Shown one piece after another: positions 23,840 through 27,546 of a stretch of DNA of 27,546 nt (position 1 is its first letter; the number at the start of each line of letters is the position of its first letter). The translations under genes and the position numbers were made by a program. The notes under the pieces were generated by a model, which saw only the letters and a program-made list of their open reading frames with translations, did not search any database and was not told the origin of the DNA. The stretch is taken from the NCBI GenBank assembly GCA_964574705.1, contig CAZNOO010000022.1, positions 1 through 27,546 of the forward strand, read 5' to 3'. This DNA is from JAHIVB01 sp964574705. Its GTDB lineage: Bacteria; Bacillota_I; Bacilli_A; Izemoplasmatales; Hujiaoplasmataceae.

Positions 23840-24457
23840 ATGGCTACGAAACAAGTGTTTCCGACCAAAGGGAACCTCATCGCAATCAAGAAGACCAATA
23901 CACTTGCCCACTTAGGGTATGACTTAATGGACCGAAAGAGAAATATCCTAATTCGTGAAATGATGACGATGATTGATGATGTTAGAAAACTTAGAAATGA
24001 GATTTCAAGCACATATAAAAGGGCCTATTTAGCGCTTCAGGAAGCGAACATCACTTTAGGAATCGTCAGTAATATTGCCAATGCAATCCCAATTGATGAT
24101 GGACTAACCATTACTTATAGAAGCGTTATGGGAGTCGAAATTCCAAAATTATCGTATGCGAAAGAAGAAATTTCTGTCAAATACGGTTTTTCAAACACGA
24201 ATACGAAATTCGATTACGCCTATAAAAACTTTTTAAAAGTGAAAGACCTAACCATTCTTCTGGCGGAAGTAGACAATTCAGTATACCGTCTTGCGAACGC
24301 CATCCGAAAAGCAAGAAAAAGGGCAAACGCACTAAAGAATGTTGTTATCCCAGAATTTGAAAGAAACATCAAATATATCAGTGAAGCACTCGAAGAAAAG
24401 GACAGAGAAGAATTCTCCCGTAAGAAAGTCATTAAGAAGACAAAGGCAATATCATAA
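23840..24457 (+). CDS. ntpD: V-type ATPase central-axle subunit D
   Basis: The 205-residue protein forms the rotating axle, a long antiparallel coiled coil made of N- and C-terminal helices. The N terminus (PTKGNLIAIKKTNTLAHLGYDLMDRKRNILIREM) and the C-terminal basic segment (RRANAL-type block KARKRANALKNVVIPEFERNI) are characteristic of the family. The length is usual. It is the last gene of the operon; the stop is followed at once by a strong hairpin. Confidence 0.95.
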   Translation: MATKQVFPTKGNLIAIKKTNTLAHLGYDLMDRKRNILIREMMTMIDDVRKLRNEISSTYKRAYLALQEANITLGIVSNIANAIPIDDGLTITYRSVMGVEIPKLSYAKEEISVKYGFSNTNTKFDYAYKNFLKVKDLTILLAEVDNSVYRLANAIRKARKRANALKNVVIPEFERNIKYISEALEEKDREEFSRKKVIKKTKAIS

Positions 24458-24486
24458 ATATGAGGAGAAACTGTTTCTCCTCATAT
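24458..24486 (+). other. 13-bp perfect hairpin at the end of the V-ATPase operon
   Basis: Arms 24458-24470 and 24474-24486 are perfectly complementary with a 3-nt loop, directly after the ntpD stop. No T run follows (the next bases are tgacgaattg), so it is not a standard intrinsic terminator. It may stabilise the 3' end of the mRNA or work with another termination signal. Confidence 0.7.
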
Positions 24487-24517
24487 TGACGAATTGAGTC
24501 TCGAATTGATAATTTCC

Positions 24518-24548
24518 TTGACTATTCACATCAAATAGTTAATAATAT
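24518..24548 (+). promoter_or_regulatory. Promoter of tRNA-Trp
   Basis: TTGACT at 24518-24523 and an AT-rich -10 region at 24540-24548 (taataatat; several registers give a 16-19 nt spacer), about 16 nt before the tRNA. Confidence 0.5.
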
Positions 24549-24563
24549 TATTAGACTCTTTTT

Positions 24564-24638
24564 AGGGGTGTGGTGTTAACGGTAGCACGACAGTCTCCAA
24601 AACTGTTTGTACGGGTTCGAATCCTGTCACCCCTGCCA
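24564..24638 (+). tRNA. tRNA-Trp (CCA)
   Basis: Acceptor strands aggggtg (24564-24570) and cacccct (24628-24634) pair fully. The D loop contains GGT, the anticodon loop (24595-24601) reads ctCCAaa with the anticodon CCA at 24597-24599, the T loop is TTCGAAT, the discriminator is G, and CCA is encoded at 24636-24638. Anticodon CCA reads UGG only, which agrees with TGA serving as stop in this genome. Confidence 0.97.
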
Positions 24639-24652
24639 TATTGGAATAAAAG

Positions 24653-24680
24653 ATAGCCCACTAGGGCTATTTTTATTTTT
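24653..24680 (+). terminator. Terminator after tRNA-Trp
   Basis: The stem atagccc (24653-24659) with gggctat (24664-24670), loop acta, and a T-rich tail. Confidence 0.85.
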
Positions 24681-24763
24681 TTCTGCTATTTTTGTAAGGG
24701 ATTTTGTCCAAAAGAAAAAACAATCCGGCTCGGTCATAAAATTCTTTATTTTTAAATGATTTA

Positions 24764-24772
24764 TGATATAAT
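24764..24772 (+). promoter_or_regulatory. Extended -10 promoter of the EF-G-like gene
   Basis: TGATATAAT: consensus TATAAT (24767-24772) with the TG of an extended -10; no good -35. A gagaggag ribosome site lies before ATG 24814. Confidence 0.6.
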
Positions 24773-24813
24773 GTAGGAGACTGTAAGCGTTTTATACGAG
24801 AGGAGAAAATTTT

Positions 24814-26889
24814 ATGAAAGAATATTCTGCAGAGTCAATTAAAAATGTAATTATCCTAGGACATCTAGGAAGCGGAAAAACTTCTTTAACAGAGTCGCTT
24901 GCCTTTGCTTCAGGCGCAATTGAAAAGAAAGGTGAAGTCGAAAAGAAAACAACGATTTCCGATTTCACGCCAGAAGAACAAGCAAGATTATCTTCATTAT
25001 CGACAGGTGTAGTGCCAGTTGAATTCAAAGGAATGAAAATCAATTTCTTGGACGCACCCGGAGCGGATGAAATGATTGGCGACATCACATATGCATTAAA
25101 AGCTGCAAGTGGAGCTGTTTTAGTGTTGGATGCGACAAAAGGCGTTGAGGTAGGCGCTGAAAAAATGTGGAAAGAAATCCGCAAAAACAATCTACCAGCA
25201 ATCATCTTTGTTAATAAGATGGACAAAGAAAACGTTAAATTTGATGATGTTCTCGAAGCTATTAAGACAAAACTTGGAAAGCAAGCCGTTCCGTTCTGCC
25301 TACCTATCGGTAAGCAAGCAGAATTCAGCGGATTTGCGGACATCGTTGAACTCAAAGCTAGAATTTACACCGGTGACGCATGTGTTGACGGAGAAATCTA
25401 TCCAGACAAAATGGACAAGATTACCGAATTAAGACAAAACTTGATTGAAACAGTTGCAGGTGCAGACGAACGATTATTAGAGAAATATTTCGAAGGCGAA
25501 GAGCTGACGATGGAAGAAATCAAACACGGACTTCACCTTTCGGTTATTTCCCGAGAAGCAGTACCGGTTATGGTTGGAGCTTCGACCAAAGATGTTGGGC
25601 CTCTGACTTTGTTACACATGATTCGCGAGTATTTCCCAAGCACTTCAGAACTTGAAGTCAATGTTGGAACAAAACCAGGCACTGACGATCAAATCAAACG
25701 CAAATTTTCTGACGCAGAACCATTTTCTGGTTTTGTATTCAAAACTTTGATTGACCCCTTTATTGGAACCATCAATATTCTTCAAGTAAAATCGGGAACT
25801 TTGAAGAAAGACCAAGAAGTTTATGTCTCTAATTTGGATGATACTCAAAAAGTGGGACAGATGTTCTGCTTGATGGGTAAAACTCAAATTCCAGTTGAAA
25901 TCATTCATGCTGGTGACATTTGCGCAGTAGCGAAAATGGATGGCGTTTTAGCGGGAACAACCTTGTCAGACAAAAAGTCGCCGATTGTTTATCCTGGAGC
26001 GAATCCTCCAACCCCAACGATGTATCTTGCTGTTCATCCAAAAAACAAAGCGGATGAAGACAAATTATCAAATGCTTTAAGCAAACTTCATATTGAAGAT
26101 CCAACGTTCGAAATCAGAAGAAACAAAGAAACTTCTCAATTATTGATCGGTGGACAAGGCAGCATTCATTTAGGCTACATTATCGACAAGATGAAAAATA
26201 TGTTTAAAGTCGATTTAGACTCCGACGATCAAAAAATCGTATACCGTGAAACCATCAAGGCTGTTGCAACCGCAGAAGGCCGTTACGTAAAACAATCCGG
26301 CGGTTCAGGGTATTATGGTGTCGTCACGATGAGATTTGAACCACTCGATGGCAAAGACTACGAATTCGATGAAGAAGTATTCGGCGGTGCCGTTCCAAGA
26401 AACTACTTCCCAGCAGTTGATAAAGGTCTTCAAGAGACATTGGAACACGGTGTCTTGGCAGGGTTCCCTGTCATTGGTGTCAAAGGAATTTTAACTGATG
26501 GTAAATACCATGCAGTAGACTCCAATGAATTGGCATTTAAAATGGCAGCTTCCATTGCTTTCAAAGAAGCATGCAAAACAGCGAAACCATCGATATTAGA
26601 ACCCATTCACAAAATTGAAGTCACAGTCAAAGACGAATACATGGGCGACGTCCTTGGAGATGTCAACAAACGCCGCGGTAGAGTCATGGGTATGGAACCA
26701 GCTGAAGATGGATATCAAAAAATTGTGGCAGAAGTGCCAGAATCCGAAATTACCAAATATACAATTGATCTAAAGGCAATGACGCAAGGAAGTGGAACCT
26801 TTACTCGTGAATTCTTGAAATACGAAGAAGTTCCTGCAAATCTCATTCCTAAAATCGTTGAAGAACACAAAAAACAAACTGAAAAATAA
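24814..26889 (+). CDS. EF-G-like translational GTPase with unusual G motifs
   Basis: The 691-residue protein has the EF-G domain plan: a GTPase domain, a beta-barrel domain (about 300-390), and C-terminal domains including the domain IV/V region (VGGA-type FGGAVPRNYFPAVDKGLQETLEHG, RRGRVMGMEPAEDG). G1 is GHLGSGKTS (16-24) instead of the AHIDAGKTT of normal EF-G. G3 is DAPGADEM (80-87), so the catalytic His of DxPGH is Ala84. G4 NKMD (134-137) is intact, and the RGITI of switch I is absent. These features match the EF-G-2/FusA2-like subgroup, whose role is poorly defined; it is probably not the main elongation factor. It has its own promoter and terminator, unlike fusA in the str operon. Confidence 0.88.
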   Translation: MKEYSAESIKNVIILGHLGSGKTSLTESLAFASGAIEKKGEVEKKTTISDFTPEEQARLSSLSTGVVPVEFKGMKINFLDAPGADEMIGDITYALKAASGAVLVLDATKGVEVGAEKMWKEIRKNNLPAIIFVNKMDKENVKFDDVLEAIKTKLGKQAVPFCLPIGKQAEFSGFADIVELKARIYTGDACVDGEIYPDKMDKITELRQNLIETVAGADERLLEKYFEGEELTMEEIKHGLHLSVISREAVPVMVGASTKDVGPLTLLHMIREYFPSTSELEVNVGTKPGTDDQIKRKFSDAEPFSGFVFKTLIDPFIGTINILQVKSGTLKKDQEVYVSNLDDTQKVGQMFCLMGKTQIPVEIIHAGDICAVAKMDGVLAGTTLSDKKSPIVYPGANPPTPTMYLAVHPKNKADEDKLSNALSKLHIEDPTFEIRRNKETSQLLIGGQGSIHLGYIIDKMKNMFKVDLDSDDQKIVYRETIKAVATAEGRYVKQSGGSGYYGVVTMRFEPLDGKDYEFDEEVFGGAVPRNYFPAVDKGLQETLEHGVLAGFPVIGVKGILTDGKYHAVDSNELAFKMAASIAFKEACKTAKPSILEPIHKIEVTVKDEYMGDVLGDVNKRRGRVMGMEPAEDGYQKIVAEVPESEITKYTIDLKAMTQGSGTFTREFLKYEEVPANLIPKIVEEHKKQTEK

Positions 26890-26898
26890 GATTCAAAA

Positions 26899-26927
26899 AG
26901 CAGAAATCCTCGATTTCTGCTTTTTTA
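26899..26927 (+). terminator. Terminator after the EF-G-like gene
   Basis: A 9-bp stem (26899-26907 with 26913-26921), loop cctcg, and a T run from 26921. Confidence 0.88.
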
Positions 26928-26961
26928 TTTCATATCATTATCATCTTTTTGGTCATCAGTG

Positions 26962-26967
26962 TATAAT
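26962..26967 (+). promoter_or_regulatory. -10 element of the glutathione peroxidase promoter
   Basis: A consensus TATAAT 22 nt before ATG 26990; no clear -35. Predicted start near 26974 excludes the in-frame ATG at 26972 as start. Confidence 0.5.
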
Positions 26968-26989
26968 TTATATGAAGGAAGTGAATCTT

Positions 26990-27523
26990 ATGAAATTATA
27001 TGAATTCAAAGTGAAAGATGTAACTGGCAAAGAAGTCAGTCTTAGTAAATATCAAGGAAAAGTATTGTTGATTGTAAATACGGCAACTCATTGTGGATAT
27101 ACCCCTCAATATGATGGACTAGAAAAACTATACGATACTTATAAAGAAAAAGGATTGGAAGTTCTTGATTTTCCATGTAATCAGTTTTTGAATCAAGCAC
27201 CAGAATCCAGTGAAGAGATTGCGTCGATTTGCAAATTGCGTTTTAATACGCAGTTCCAGACCTTTGCAAAAATTGAAGTGAATGGGAACAATGCCCACCC
27301 TCTTTATTCTTACTTGAAGGAACAAGCACCCATTGATAACAAAACAAAAAAAGGAAAAATACGTCCATGTATCTTCAAAAAATGCAGAGAACGTTTTTCA
27401 AATCCCAAAATCAAATGGAATTTTACAAAGTTCCTTATCGACAGAAACGGAAACGTCATCGATCGATTTGCACCGTCAGTCAAGCCTGACGAACTCGCAT
27501 CTCACATCGAAAAACTATTATAA
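26990..27523 (+). CDS. gpx: Glutathione peroxidase family thiol peroxidase (Cys type)
   Basis: The 177-residue soluble enzyme reduces peroxides. The peroxidatic Cys35 lies in NTATHCGYTPQY, with FPCNQF at 61-66, Gln69, and WNFTKFL carrying Trp143 and Asn144 to complete the active site. Cys81 (in EEIASICKLRF) is at the place of the resolving cysteine in thioredoxin-dependent members, so thioredoxin is a more likely reductant than glutathione. Usual length is about 157-160 residues; the extra length is an insertion at about 114-138 with two more cysteines (Cys127 and Cys132). The start at 26990 is set by ribosome site gaaggaagtga. It has its own promoter. Confidence 0.95.
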   Translation: MKLYEFKVKDVTGKEVSLSKYQGKVLLIVNTATHCGYTPQYDGLEKLYDTYKEKGLEVLDFPCNQFLNQAPESSEEIASICKLRFNTQFQTFAKIEVNGNNAHPLYSYLKEQAPIDNKTKKGKIRPCIFKKCRERFSNPKIKWNFTKFLIDRNGNVIDRFAPSVKPDELASHIEKLL

Positions 27524-27546
27524 AAAAAAGAAAGCACTTCATAAGC

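Noticed and set aside
24792..25355. Minus-strand open frame of 187 codons opposite the EF-G-like gene
   Set aside because: It lies wholly opposite a clearly coding gene and its promoter, with no recognisable product and no own ribosome site.

Overview
This is a low-GC chromosomal window from a bacterium of the Bacillota/Mycoplasmatota type; an uncultivated Acholeplasma/Izemoplasma-like lineage is one possibility, but that placement is inference. The evidence is the AT-rich sequence, strong Shine-Dalgarno sites of the AAGGAGGTGATC type, consensus -10/-35 promoters, short rho-independent terminators and a V-type ATPase operon. TGA is a normal stop (for example at 14720-14722 and 19979-19981) and the tRNA-Trp anticodon is CCA, so the standard bacterial code applies. 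A run of 100 Ns (12520-12619) marks an assembly gap inside a tandem repeat.

Layout. 1-124: the 3' part of tRNA-Tyr and two back-to-back terminators. 125-1993 (minus): a CotH-kinase-like lipoprotein. 2096-7131 (minus): a ribonucleotide reductase operon, nrdJ (class II) - nrdD (class III) - nrdG (its activase), with a sigma-A-type promoter and a long palindrome in the leader. 7147-7688: an AT-rich divergent intergenic region. 7689-12084 (plus): an MFS permease, a 7TM-PAS-GGDEF diguanylate cyclase, and a translationally coupled pair made of a PlsC-type acyltransferase with a zinc ribbon and a small PQ-loop/SemiSWEET-like membrane protein. 12085-14379 (plus): an exported protein built of near-identical acidic repeats (core GIDDDEPEFMY), followed by an HTH-TPR regulator. 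14516-14722: an HMA metal-chaperone-like protein behind a perfect consensus promoter. 14861-24457: a complete V-type ATPase operon in the order G-C-I(truncated)-I-K-F-E-A-B-D. 24564-24638: tRNA-Trp. 24814-26889: an EF-G-like GTPase with non-canonical G motifs. 26990-27523: a Cys-type glutathione peroxidase.

How the parts work together. The RNR operon supplies deoxynucleotides with or without oxygen, using a B12-dependent enzyme and a strictly anaerobic glycyl-radical enzyme, while the thiol peroxidase at the right end handles peroxide. The V-ATPase operon couples ATP to ion transport; its extra stand-alone copy of the subunit I cytoplasmic half is unusual.

The most novel-looking unit is the repeat protein plus the HTH-TPR regulator at 12184-14379. 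The layout (secreted multi-copy peptide precursor, adjacent TPR-type transcription factor, repeated sequence elements at the promoter) fits a peptide-signalling circuit of the RNPP kind with a multi-copy precursor. This is a hypothesis from gene arrangement and sequence features, not a demonstrated function.
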